A stretch of 21,574 bases of DNA, taken from contig CANQCJ010000011.1 of NCBI GenBank assembly GCA_947589205.1, positions 1 through 21,574 of the forward strand, in the 5' to 3' direction. Made by a program: the position numbers and the translations under genes. The DNA is from an uncultured Ruminococcus sp. Lineage in GTDB: Bacteria; Bacillota; Clostridia; Oscillospirales; Ruminococcaceae. Shown in pieces: positions 6,874 through 13,643 of the stretch (positions within the stretch are counted from its first letter, which is position 1; every line of letters starts with the position of its first letter). The notes below the pieces were generated by a model. That model saw nothing but the letters and a program-made list of their open reading frames with translations. It was not told the origin of the DNA and made no database searches.

Positions 6874-7404
6874 TTATTTACAAAACTTTTCTATGTAATT
6901 TTCAATGCAGGTATCTATTATTCTGCGGGCTTCCTCCGCGCCCTTTACGTCGTCGATAACGGTATCCTTGTGCTCGAGCTGCTTGTAGACCGAGAAAAAG
7001 TGGCTCATTTCCTCATAGATATGCTTCGGCAGCTCGGAGATGTCGTGATAGCTGTTGTAGCTCGGGTCGGCTTCGGGAATGCAGATTATCTTCTCGTCCG
7101 CCGCGCCGTTGTCGAGCATGGTTATAACGCCTATCGGGTAGCATTTTACCAGCGAGAGCGGTTCTAACTGTTCGGAGCAGAGCACCAGCACATCGAGCGG
7201 GTCGCCGTCCTCGGCGTGGGTGCGCGGGATAAATCCGTAATTCGCCGGATAGTGAGTGGACGTATACAGTATCCTGTCCATTCTCAGCATACCGGTAGCC
7301 TTGTCCAGCTCATATTTGACCTTAGATCCCCTTGAAATTTCAATGACCGCCGTAAATTTCTCCGACGAGACCTCCTTGGGTGATATGTCGTGTAATACGT
7401 TCAT
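6874..7404 (-). CDS. ppa: Soluble family I inorganic pyrophosphatase
   Basis: This cytoplasmic enzyme hydrolyses pyrophosphate to two phosphates and so pulls biosynthetic reactions forward. From the ATG at 7404 the product is 176 aa, the normal bacterial family I size. It shows the metal-binding signature DGDPLDVLV (66-74, with Asp66, Asp68 and Asp71), the substrate-binding stretch EISRGSKVKYELDK (22-35) and YPANYGFIP (52-60). A longer frame to 7464 would add 20 residues, but the ATG at 7404 has a perfect AGGAGG (7414-7419) with 9-nt spacing and is clearly the start. Many Bacillus-group Firmicutes use the unrelated family II enzyme (PpaC); this one is family I. It lies 60 nt after the CPBP gene and ends at a strong terminator, so it is probably the last gene of a metF-CPBP-ppa transcript. 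An additional promoter in the 60-nt gap cannot be excluded. Confidence 0.96.
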   Translation of the reverse strand: MNVLHDISPKEVSSEKFTAVIEISRGSKVKYELDKATGMLRMDRILYTSTHYPANYGFIPRTHAEDGDPLDVLVLCSEQLEPLSLVKCYPIGVITMLDNGAADEKIICIPEADPSYNSYHDISELPKHIYEEMSHFFSVYKQLEHKDTVIDDVKGAEEARRIIDTCIENYIEKFCK

Positions 7405-7464
7405 TTTATAGTACCTCCTGTAATTTATATCTTTTTTAGTTGAAAGATCTCTAACATCTAACAA

Positions 7465-8559
7465 TTAGGCATTCGCCGCCAAAAAGCTTTCGATGAACTG
7501 CCACAAAATGTAAATGAAGTAGAGTATCATCAAACCGTTTGTAAAGACTGCGGCTATGCGTTCGTTTTTTTTCATGGCGCAGGCAGGCTCGCTTTGAGCG
7601 ACCTCCCTTGTCAGCGGTCTTATCATTACTATTATTCCGTAAAAGCCGATAAACAATATCACTATCTGTATAGCCATATACACTCTGTCCGCGCCTGCCC
7701 AGCCCGCCGCCGTGCCGATGTCGGTAAGGCTCGCAAGCAGGTTGTTTGCAATGTGCATCACTATCGTTGGAGCAATGCTGTTGTATCTCACCGCTACCGC
7801 CGCATATATCAGCGCGCCGGCGAACGCCGAAGCCGCTTGGGGTATATTCTCGTGCATTATGCCGAAGATAAACGCCGAAAAGAATACCGCCATGCCTTTT
7901 CCAAAGGGCGAGAGCAGCTTTATTATAAAGCCTCTGTAGATAAGCTCCTCGACAAAGGGTCCTATTACGCAGACGTAGACAAACTGCACTATCACCGCGT
8001 AATTTGACGGCGAGGTTATGGAAAAATCCACCTCCGGCACTGTTACGCCGCTTTGGCTCATGTATTGGACGAATATCGCTACAACAATGCCGATAAGGAT
8101 ATTGAGCGTAAGGCAGGTCGGTATCCATCGGATCCCCTGCTTAAAGCTGCCCTTGTAGGGCTTCAGCATAGAGCTTATATCTATCTTCATCAGACAGACC
8201 GCAATGATAACGATCGTTATCGCCGACGCCGACACTATCAGAAGATTTCCCGTCATGGAAAAGCCGCTGCCGTTTATAACGTCGGAATAGTCCTCCTTAA
8301 GTATCTTTTTCGCGCCGTTTACCGAAAGGACTAAATTGCCGTCTAAAAATAAAACGCTGAGAATATAAAAAAGGTTGAGATAAACGCGGTTGAGCGCGTT
8401 ATAGATAAGCAGCAGACCGCCTAACTTAGCCGCGTTTTTGCCGAGGGCTTTTTTCTCGTTCGCCCTTGCCGCCATAAGGTCGGCGCGGTAATCCTGCGGA
8501 GAATAGCCTCCCCCGCCGCGGTAATAGCCGCCGCCGTAATTTCCTCCGTAAAAATTCAT
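7465..8559 (-). CDS. CPBP-family intramembrane protease-like membrane protein
   Basis: The product is a 364-aa polytopic protein of the CPBP (CAAX protease/bacteriocin-processing, Abi) family, whose members cleave or modify substrates within the membrane. The conserved motifs are EELIYRG (204-210, tandem Glu and Arg), FGIMH (232-236, His236) and HIANN (269-273, His269), in family order, so an active glutamyl-type protease is plausible. About eight hydrophobic segments are spread over about 46-72, 102-124, 145-166, 187-203, 222-235, 243-258, 293-314 and 338-360. The first 20 residues are strikingly Gly/Tyr rich (YGGNYGGGYYRGGGGY). The frame extends upstream to 8784 inside metF, but the ATG at 8559 has an AAAGGAAAGAAGG site and is chosen. 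It starts 17 nt after metF, suggesting co-transcription. The substrate is unknown, and neighbouring metabolic genes give no clue. Confidence 0.85.
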   Translation of the reverse strand: MNFYGGNYGGGYYRGGGGYSPQDYRADLMAARANEKKALGKNAAKLGGLLLIYNALNRVYLNLFYILSVLFLDGNLVLSVNGAKKILKEDYSDVINGSGFSMTGNLLIVSASAITIVIIAVCLMKIDISSMLKPYKGSFKQGIRWIPTCLTLNILIGIVVAIFVQYMSQSGVTVPEVDFSITSPSNYAVIVQFVYVCVIGPFVEELIYRGFIIKLLSPFGKGMAVFFSAFIFGIMHENIPQAASAFAGALIYAAVAVRYNSIAPTIVMHIANNLLASLTDIGTAAGWAGADRVYMAIQIVILFIGFYGIIVMIRPLTREVAQSEPACAMKKNERIAAVFTNGLMILYFIYILWQFIESFLAANA

Positions 8560-8576
8560 AAGCCTTCTTTCCTTTT

Positions 8577-9437
8577 TTAAAGCATATTCTTCACCGCGCC
8601 GTAAATGCTTTGCGCAATATCCGGGCGGTTCATCGAATATAGATGTATACCGTCGACATCGTTTGCGATAAGATCTATTATCTGGTCTATCGCGTAAGCA
8701 AGACAAGCGTCCGCAAAAGCGCGCGGATCGTTCTCGTATTTGTTGAGTATCCTCGATAACTTTTTCGGTATCGACGCGCCGCACATCGAGACCATTCGCA
8801 GTATGCCGCTTTTTCCGGTGACGGGCATTATGCCGGCTTCTATCGGGCTTTTTATCCCGGCAATAAGCGTTTTCTCGCGGAAGGCATAAAAATCCTCGTT
8901 GTCAAAAAACAGCTGCGAGATAAAATGCTCCGCTCCGCACTGCTCCTTTTCTTTAAGATAAAGTATATCCGAAACTGCCGACTCGCTGTCGGGGTGGGTC
9001 TCCGGGTAGCAGGCGGCGGAAATATGTATGTGCGGGGCTTTTTGCCGCAGGTAGCTTATAAGCTCGCTCGCATGGAAGAAATCCTCTTTAGGCTTTACCT
9101 TGTCGTTTTTGTCCCCGCGCAGCGCTAACACGTTAGTCACCCCCGCGTTATCGAGCAGACCGATGATATTGTCTATATCCTCCCGCGAATTGTTCACGCA
9201 GGTAAGATGAGCTATCGGGAGTATGCCGTACTTTTCTTTTATCATGCGGCAAATATCCACCGTGGAGGTGTCCGCGGGATTTCCGCCCGCGCCGTAGGTG
9301 CAGCTTATAAAATCCGGCTTTATGCCGCTTATGCCGTCCAGCGCGCTCGTTATGGATCCTATAGTGCCCGGCTTTTTCGGCGGAAAGACCTCGACCGAAA
9401 AGACGGTATGACCGTTAAAAAGCTTCTGCATTTGCAT
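8577..9437 (-). CDS. metF: MetF, 5,10-methylenetetrahydrofolate reductase
   Basis: MetF reduces 5,10-methylene-THF to 5-methyl-THF with FAD, supplying the methyl group for methionine synthesis or, in some anaerobes, C1 metabolism. At 286 aa it has bacterial MetF length (catalytic barrel only). Family motifs are FSVEVFPPKK (13-22, with the acidic residue Glu16 in the position of the catalytic Glu), SCTYGAGG (45-52), AHLTC (76-80) and LALRGD (104-109). The ATG at 9437 has a GAGGGAAAG site upstream; an in-frame ATG two codons later cannot be excluded. It has its own promoter (9488-9516) with a leader of only about 45 nt, too short for a SAM riboswitch. No metE or metH is visible in the window. 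Confidence 0.95.
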   Translation of the reverse strand: MQMQKLFNGHTVFSVEVFPPKKPGTIGSITSALDGISGIKPDFISCTYGAGGNPADTSTVDICRMIKEKYGILPIAHLTCVNNSREDIDNIIGLLDNAGVTNVLALRGDKNDKVKPKEDFFHASELISYLRQKAPHIHISAACYPETHPDSESAVSDILYLKEKEQCGAEHFISQLFFDNEDFYAFREKTLIAGIKSPIEAGIMPVTGKSGILRMVSMCGASIPKKLSRILNKYENDPRAFADACLAYAIDQIIDLIANDVDGIHLYSMNRPDIAQSIYGAVKNML

Positions 9438-9487
9438 AGTTATACTTTCCCTCTTTTAAATTTATTGTTTAAATTATAGATACTTCT

Positions 9488-9516
9488 ATTATAACACAAT
9501 TTATCCCAAAACACAA
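9488..9516 (-). promoter_or_regulatory. Sigma-A type promoter of metF
   Basis: On the minus strand a perfect TATAAT -10 (9488-9493) lies 17 bp from a weak TTGTGT -35 (9511-9516). The predicted start is near 9481. The poor -35 could mean that an activator is needed; the dyad at 9546-9576 lies about 30 bp upstream. Confidence 0.6.
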
Positions 9517-9545
9517 ACGCCGCTGCGGGTCGATCGGTTAATAAA

Positions 9546-9576
9546 TTGTAAATAAATTAGGCGAATTTAATTACAA
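9546..9576. promoter_or_regulatory. 31-bp imperfect dyad between the metF and htpG promoters
   Basis: Arms TTGTAAATAAATT (9546-9558) and AATTTAATTACAA (9564-9576) are inverted with 12 of 13 matches around a 5-bp AGGCG centre. The dyad ends 3 bp before the htpG -35 and lies upstream of the metF -35. It is a candidate operator for an unidentified dimeric regulator or an A/T-rich upstream element. I do not recognise the motif. Confidence 0.4.
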
Positions 9577-9579
9577 CGC

Positions 9580-9607
9580 TTGCAATTTACGTTTAGTGTT
9601 GTATAAT
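9580..9607 (+). promoter_or_regulatory. Sigma-A type promoter of htpG
   Basis: TTGCAA (9580-9585) and a perfect TATAAT (9602-9607) are separated by 16 bp. Predicted initiation near 9614 puts the CIRCE element at about +6 to +32, which is where HrcA blocks transcription in known cases. Confidence 0.7.
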
Positions 9608-9619
9608 AATATATGTGAA

Positions 9620-9646
9620 TTAGCACTCGCAAGGGTAGAGTGCTAA
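9620..9646 (+). promoter_or_regulatory. CIRCE element (HrcA operator) of htpG
   Basis: The sequence is TTAGCACTC, nine bases, then GAGTGCTAA: a perfect match to the CIRCE consensus. HrcA is the repressor known to bind CIRCE, normally ahead of groES-groEL and hrcA-dnaK. Here it lies between the promoter and the start of htpG, placing this Hsp90 in the HrcA heat-shock regulon. hrcA itself is not in the window. Confidence 0.95.
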
Positions 9647-9671
9647 AAAATACTTCGGAGGTTGTGATCTT

Positions 9672-11561
9672 ATGGAAACAAAACAGTTCAAAGCAGAATC
9701 AAAACGTCTGCTCGATATGATGATCAATTCTATCTACACCCACAAGGAGATCTTTCTGCGCGAGATAATCTCTAACGCGAGCGACGCTATCGACAAGCTG
9801 TATTTTCGTTCGCTGACCGATTCTTCCGTCGGAATGAAAAAGGACGATTTTGAGATACAGATAATCCCCGACAAGGAAGCGAAAACTCTGACCGTTTCCG
9901 ACAACGGCATCGGCATGAACGCCGAGGAGCTTGAAAGCTGCCTCGGAACGATCGCTTCAAGCGGCTCTCTCGCGTTTAAAAACGACAACGAGCTTGGCGA
10001 GGACGTTGATATCATCGGTCAGTTCGGCGTCGGCTTTTATTCTACATTTATGGTAGCTAAGGAGGTCACCGTTATCACAAGGGCTTTCGGCAGCGATAAG
10101 GCTTACAAATGGAGGTCTGACGGCGTCGACGGCTATACCGTTGAGGAATGCGCCAAGGACGGCGTCGGCACGGACGTTATTTTGCTTATGAAGGACGACA
10201 CCGACGATGAAAAATATTCGCGCTTTTTAGAGCAGTATGAGATACAGTCGCTTATCAAGAAATATTCCGACTATATCCGCTTCCCGATAAAAATGGACGT
10301 CGAGCATACCCATTATCCGGACGATGAGAACGCCGAGCCGGAAAAGCACATCGTAAACGAAACGCTCAATTCCATGACCCCTATCTGGAAGAAAAACAAG
10401 AGCGAGCTTACGGACGACGATTACAACAATTTCTACACCGAGAAATTTATGGACTACTTCCCGCCGATAACCCATATCCATTCCAAAAACGAGGGTACGG
10501 CTACCTATAACGCGCTGCTCTATATCCCCTCGCGCGCCCCGTTCGACTACTATTCCAAGGACTACGAAAAGGGTCTGCAGCTTTATTCGAGCGGCGTTAT
10601 GATAATGGAAAAATGCGCCGATCTGCTGCCGGACTATTTCAGCTTTGTAAAGGGTCTTGTCGATTCGGAGGATCTTTCGCTCAACATATCGCGCGAAATG
10701 CTCCAGCACGACAGACAGCTCAAAATTATTGCCAGAAACATCGAACGCTCGGTCAAGAACGAGCTGCTGAAGCTTATGAAAAACGACCGTGAAAAATACG
10801 AAAAATTCTACGACGTGTTCGGCTTGCAGTTCAAGTTCGGAATCTATCAGAGCTACGGCACGGCTAAGGATACTCTCGAGGATCTGCTGATGTTCCCCTC
10901 GTCGTTCGACGGCGGCAAAAAGGTAACTCTTGCCGAATATGTCGAGCGCATGAAGGAGGGTCAGGACTGCATTTATTACGCCTGCGGCGAGACCAAGGAA
11001 CGCATCGAAATGCTCCCCGTATTTGAAAAGGTCAGGGAAAAGGGCTATGAGGTGCTTTACTTTACGCAGGACGTTGACGAATTTGCGATAAAGGTAATGA
11101 TGACCTACAAGGAAAAGAAGTTCAAGTCTATCTCCGACGGAGATCTCGACCTCGAGACCGAGGAGGAAAAGGAGGAGAACAAAAAGACCGCCGAGGAGAG
11201 CAAGGAAATGTTTGAATTTATGCGCGATGCTCTCGGCGGCAAGGTCAAGGAGGTACGTCTTTCCTCGCGCCTTAAAAGCCACCCGGTCTGCCTTTCCGCG
11301 GAGGGTCAGGTCACTATCGAAATGGAAAAGGTGCTCAATTCCATGCCGCAGAACGAAAACAACAAGGTCTCCGCAGAAAAGTGCTTGGAGCTTAACCCGG
11401 CGCACCCGGTCTTTGCAAAACTCAAGGATCTTTTTGCAAACGACAAGGACAAGCTCAGTGATTACACCAAGCTGCTCTATTCGCAGGCTCTGCTGATAGA
11501 GGGTCTGAGCGTTGAAAATCCCGTGGAATTTTCCGAGCTTATCTGCTCTCTCATGGTCTGA
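9672..11561 (+). CDS. htpG: HtpG, bacterial Hsp90 molecular chaperone
   Basis: HtpG is the cytosolic homodimeric ATP-driven chaperone of the Hsp90 family. The 629-aa length is typical. The N-terminal GHKL ATPase shows KEIFLREIISNASDA (25-39), DNGIGM (77-82) and GQFGVGFYSTFMVA (116-129). The middle domain contains LPDYFSFVKGLVDSEDLSLNISREMLQ with the conserved catalytic-loop Arg. The C-terminal dimerisation domain ends without the eukaryotic MEEVD tail. The ATG at 9672 has GGAGG (9657-9661) with 10-nt spacing. It is a single-gene transcript: its own promoter with CIRCE upstream, and a strong terminator 10 nt after the stop. It is the only plus-strand gene in the left three quarters of the window. 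Confidence 0.98.
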   Translation: METKQFKAESKRLLDMMINSIYTHKEIFLREIISNASDAIDKLYFRSLTDSSVGMKKDDFEIQIIPDKEAKTLTVSDNGIGMNAEELESCLGTIASSGSLAFKNDNELGEDVDIIGQFGVGFYSTFMVAKEVTVITRAFGSDKAYKWRSDGVDGYTVEECAKDGVGTDVILLMKDDTDDEKYSRFLEQYEIQSLIKKYSDYIRFPIKMDVEHTHYPDDENAEPEKHIVNETLNSMTPIWKKNKSELTDDDYNNFYTEKFMDYFPPITHIHSKNEGTATYNALLYIPSRAPFDYYSKDYEKGLQLYSSGVMIMEKCADLLPDYFSFVKGLVDSEDLSLNISREMLQHDRQLKIIARNIERSVKNELLKLMKNDREKYEKFYDVFGLQFKFGIYQSYGTAKDTLEDLLMFPSSFDGGKKVTLAEYVERMKEGQDCIYYACGETKERIEMLPVFEKVREKGYEVLYFTQDVDEFAIKVMMTYKEKKFKSISDGDLDLETEEEKEENKKTAEESKEMFEFMRDALGGKVKEVRLSSRLKSHPVCLSAEGQVTIEMEKVLNSMPQNENNKVSAEKCLELNPAHPVFAKLKDLFANDKDKLSDYTKLLYSQALLIEGLSVENPVEFSELICSLMV

Positions 11562-11571
11562 AACAAAATAC

Positions 11572-11604
11572 AAAGCAGGCGAACAAAACACGCCTGCTTT
11601 TTTT
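11572..11604 (+). terminator. Intrinsic terminator between htpG and the convergent rpiR gene
   Basis: A perfect 10-bp stem AAAGCAGGCG/CGCCTGCTTT (11572-11581 with 11591-11600) has a 9-nt loop and a run of T on the plus strand. On the minus strand the same stem is followed by a broken U-run (TTTGTATTTTG), so it may also stop the rpiR operon. Confidence 0.9.
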
Positions 11605-11605
11605 G

Positions 11606-12484
11606 TTATGAATTATCGGTTTTAGTGCTGTTTGAGCTGTACACCTCGTATTCGTCCCAGATCTGTTCGAGACGCTCCAGGCTCGAGCGGACGTTCTCGG
11701 CGTTGCTTATCGAGACCGCCGCTATCAGAGCGTTGATAAGGCTCATGGGCGCGACAAGCGAATCGGCGAAGGAATTTATATCGCTCCTTGCGATAAGCAG
11801 ATCGTCCGCAAACGGTGCGAGCGGTGAAGCCGTCGAATCGGTAACGGCGATAACGTGCGCTCTCTGCGCCTTTGCAAATTCCAGCATCTGCGCCGTCTGC
11901 CGCGAATAGCGCGGGAAGGATATGCCGATTATAACGTCCCTTTCGCCTATCCTGACAAGCTGCTCGAAAAGCTCGCTGGTCGTGGTGTTCCTGACCTGCT
12001 TTACATGGGGGAACATCAGCGAAAAATAATAGTTCAAAAACTTGGCTAACGGCTCCGCGCTCCTTGCGCCGAGAATATATATCGTCTCGCAGCCTACTAT
12101 CGCGCTGACCGCGTTTGAAAACGCCTGCTTTGAGGTTTCCTCGAGCGTAAGCCTTATTTTTTCAATATCCCGCTCGAGCACCTGCTTCAAAATATCCCCG
12201 CCGCTCAACCTGTCGTTTGTGACCTCTATCCTCTGCACGGCGGTGAGGCGGTTTCTCATAAGCTCCTGCAAAGCTCTCTGCAATGCCGGATAGCCCTCGA
12301 AGCCCAGCATAGAAGCGAACCGCACTACCGTCGATTCGCTCACTCCGACCGTCTGACCGAGCTTCTGGGCGGTCATGAACGCCGCCTTGTCGTAATGGGT
12401 CAGAATATAAGTCGCTATCATTCTGTGTCCCTTAGAAAACGACGTCATTTTTTCGCTTATGACGTTAAAAAGATCATTTTCCAT
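11606..12484 (-). CDS. RpiR/MurR-family transcriptional regulator (HTH + SIS)
   Basis: RpiR-family proteins sense phosphosugars through a SIS domain and control sugar or amino-sugar catabolism. The 292-aa protein has the N-terminal helix-turn-helix domain (about 1-77; ILTHYDKAAFMTAQKLGQTV then VSESTVVRFASMLGFEGYPALQ) and a SIS domain (about 125-265; IYILGARSAEPLA, then VIIGISFPRYSRQT). The effector is unknown, and no sugar-catabolic gene is nearby, so the target may be elsewhere. The start ATG overlaps the stop of the DUF3006 gene (TAATG, 1 nt shared), with GGAGG 9 nt upstream inside that gene, suggesting translational coupling. It is the last gene of the tepA-spoIIIE operon. Confidence 0.92.
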   Translation of the reverse strand: MENDLFNVISEKMTSFSKGHRMIATYILTHYDKAAFMTAQKLGQTVGVSESTVVRFASMLGFEGYPALQRALQELMRNRLTAVQRIEVTNDRLSGGDILKQVLERDIEKIRLTLEETSKQAFSNAVSAIVGCETIYILGARSAEPLAKFLNYYFSLMFPHVKQVRNTTTSELFEQLVRIGERDVIIGISFPRYSRQTAQMLEFAKAQRAHVIAVTDSTASPLAPFADDLLIARSDINSFADSLVAPMSLINALIAAVSISNAENVRSSLERLEQIWDEYEVYSSNSTKTDNS

Positions 12485-12714
12485 TATTTTTCGCCTCCGC
12501 GTTTTTTCATAAGTCTCGCCGTCCTTTCGGCAAGACCCCTTCTTTTTTCGTTTTCGACAGCTTCACAGGCTTCAAAGCCGCCGTGAGCTTTTCTAAGCTT
12601 TGCGCCCTCGTGCCGCGCGTTTTCTTCTATTTTTTCAAGCTCAACGTCAATGCTTTCGTTTTCATTGATAAGGACCGCAAAGCTTCCCTCTATCCTGTCT
12701 AAAGTATAGATCAT
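12484..12714 (-). CDS. DUF3006-family small protein
   Basis: The 76-aa charged protein opens with YTLDRIEGSFAVLINENESIDVELEKI, which fits DUF3006: a short beta-rich domain of unknown function often found beside ComEC-like metallo-beta-lactamase-fold genes, as here. The second half is Arg/Lys/Glu rich and helical (ARHEGAKLRKAHGGFEACEA) with no membrane segment. The start overlaps the stop of the MBL-fold gene by 4 nt (ATGA) with GGGAG just upstream, and the stop overlaps the rpiR start. Short length makes the family call less certain, but tight coupling on both sides shows it is a real gene. The function is unknown; a partner role for the MBL-fold protein is inference from context. Confidence 0.8.
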   Translation of the reverse strand: MIYTLDRIEGSFAVLINENESIDVELEKIEENARHEGAKLRKAHGGFEACEAVENEKRRGLAERTARLMKKRGGEK

Positions 12715-13628
12715 TCTCCCGTCAGCTTCCTTCCCGTTTTAACGCTTAGTCCCTTGCCGTCAGAATAAAACAATATCCCGCCGTCCTCCGCCGTTATGTA
12801 TACCTTCGGCGAATATTTACAGATCCTGCTGTAGGTCTCATCGTCGGGGTGTCCGTACTTGTTGCCAGCTCCGCAGGATATCACCGTATACTGCGGCAGC
12901 ACTGCCGACAGCCATTCCGAGCTTGACGAGGTATCGCTGCCGTGGTGAGCCGCCTTCAGCACGTCCGCGCTCAGGTCTATGCCCCTTTTAAGATACTCCT
13001 TTTCCTCCTGCACCTCGCAGTCGCCGGTTATCAAAAAGCTGTTTTCTCCATGGACTATCTTTACAAGCACGGAATAATTGTTCAGCGAGGAATATTCCTC
13101 CTCCGGCGCATAGGTGAACACCTCGCAGCTGCCCAGCGAAAGCTTATCGTCCTCTGCCTGAAAAAAGTCTATGCCTTTCTCCTCTATCGTATCAAGCAGC
13201 TCCTCATAAACTGCCGAGGTCGGGGTAAGCTCCTCCGGGACGAGCGGCATTATTATGCTTTTTACCTCTATCTGCTCCGCAATGTCGGCGGCTTCTCCGA
13301 TATGGTCGGCGTGCGGGTGGGTGAGCAGCATACAGTCGAGCGTTTCTATGCCGCTTTCTTTAAGATAATTCAGTACGCCGTCATCGCTGTCGCGGTCGCC
13401 GGTATCTATCAGCATATAATGCCCCGCAGAGCTTACGAGCGTGCAGTCGCCCTGCCCTACGTCGAGAAATTCTACGGTCGTATCCGCAGTATTTTCGGCT
13501 TCGGGGACTTTGTTTTTCTCAAAGGCTCCGCTGCTTTTGGCGAATATCGCCGAGACCGCCGCCGCTAAAACGCAAAGCGTTCCGACGGCGTATTTAAACA
13601 GCTCCGACCCGCCCTTCTTTTTTGTCAA
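12711..13628 (-). CDS. ComEC-like metallo-beta-lactamase-fold hydrolase, membrane-anchored
   Basis: The 305-aa protein resembles the C-terminal MBL domain of ComEC/Rec2, seen widely in Firmicutes as a stand-alone secreted or anchored protein. A hydrophobic N-terminal segment (about 12-30) should act as signal or anchor. The fold follows: FLDVGQGDCTLV (54-65), LIDTGD (73-78), the metal-binding THPHADHIG (103-111), FLITGDCE and AAHHGSD further on. The His/Asp ligands are intact, so hydrolase activity, possibly nuclease or phosphodiesterase, is plausible. It lacks the ComEC channel domain, so it is not the DNA-uptake pore. The start is TTG at 13628, supported by AAGGGGG with 8-nt spacing; the first in-frame ATG would remove conserved sequence. 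It begins 13 nt after spoIIIE and overlaps the DUF3006 gene. Confidence 0.88.
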   Translation of the reverse strand: MTKKKGGSELFKYAVGTLCVLAAAVSAIFAKSSGAFEKNKVPEAENTADTTVEFLDVGQGDCTLVSSAGHYMLIDTGDRDSDDGVLNYLKESGIETLDCMLLTHPHADHIGEAADIAEQIEVKSIIMPLVPEELTPTSAVYEELLDTIEEKGIDFFQAEDDKLSLGSCEVFTYAPEEEYSSLNNYSVLVKIVHGENSFLITGDCEVQEEKEYLKRGIDLSADVLKAAHHGSDTSSSSEWLSAVLPQYTVISCGAGNKYGHPDDETYSRICKYSPKVYITAEDGGILFYSDGKGLSVKTGRKLTGE

Positions 13629-13636
13629 AAATTTTG

Positions 13637-13643
13637 CCCCCTT
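13637..13643 (-). promoter_or_regulatory. Ribosome binding site that fixes the TTG start of the MBL-fold gene
   Basis: AAGGGGG on the minus strand lies 8 nt before the TTG at 13628 and overlaps the spoIIIE stop codon region. No ATG or GTG with comparable support exists near the N-terminal membrane segment. Confidence 0.65.

Noticed and set aside
9438..9481. SAM riboswitch or T-box ahead of metF
   Set aside because: The predicted leader is only about 45 nt and shows no folded aptamer or terminator.
10227..11591. Long open frame (454 codons) antisense to htpG
   Set aside because: It lies fully opposite a strongly conserved Hsp90 gene, has no SD or promoter, and its composition is that of a complementary-strand shadow.
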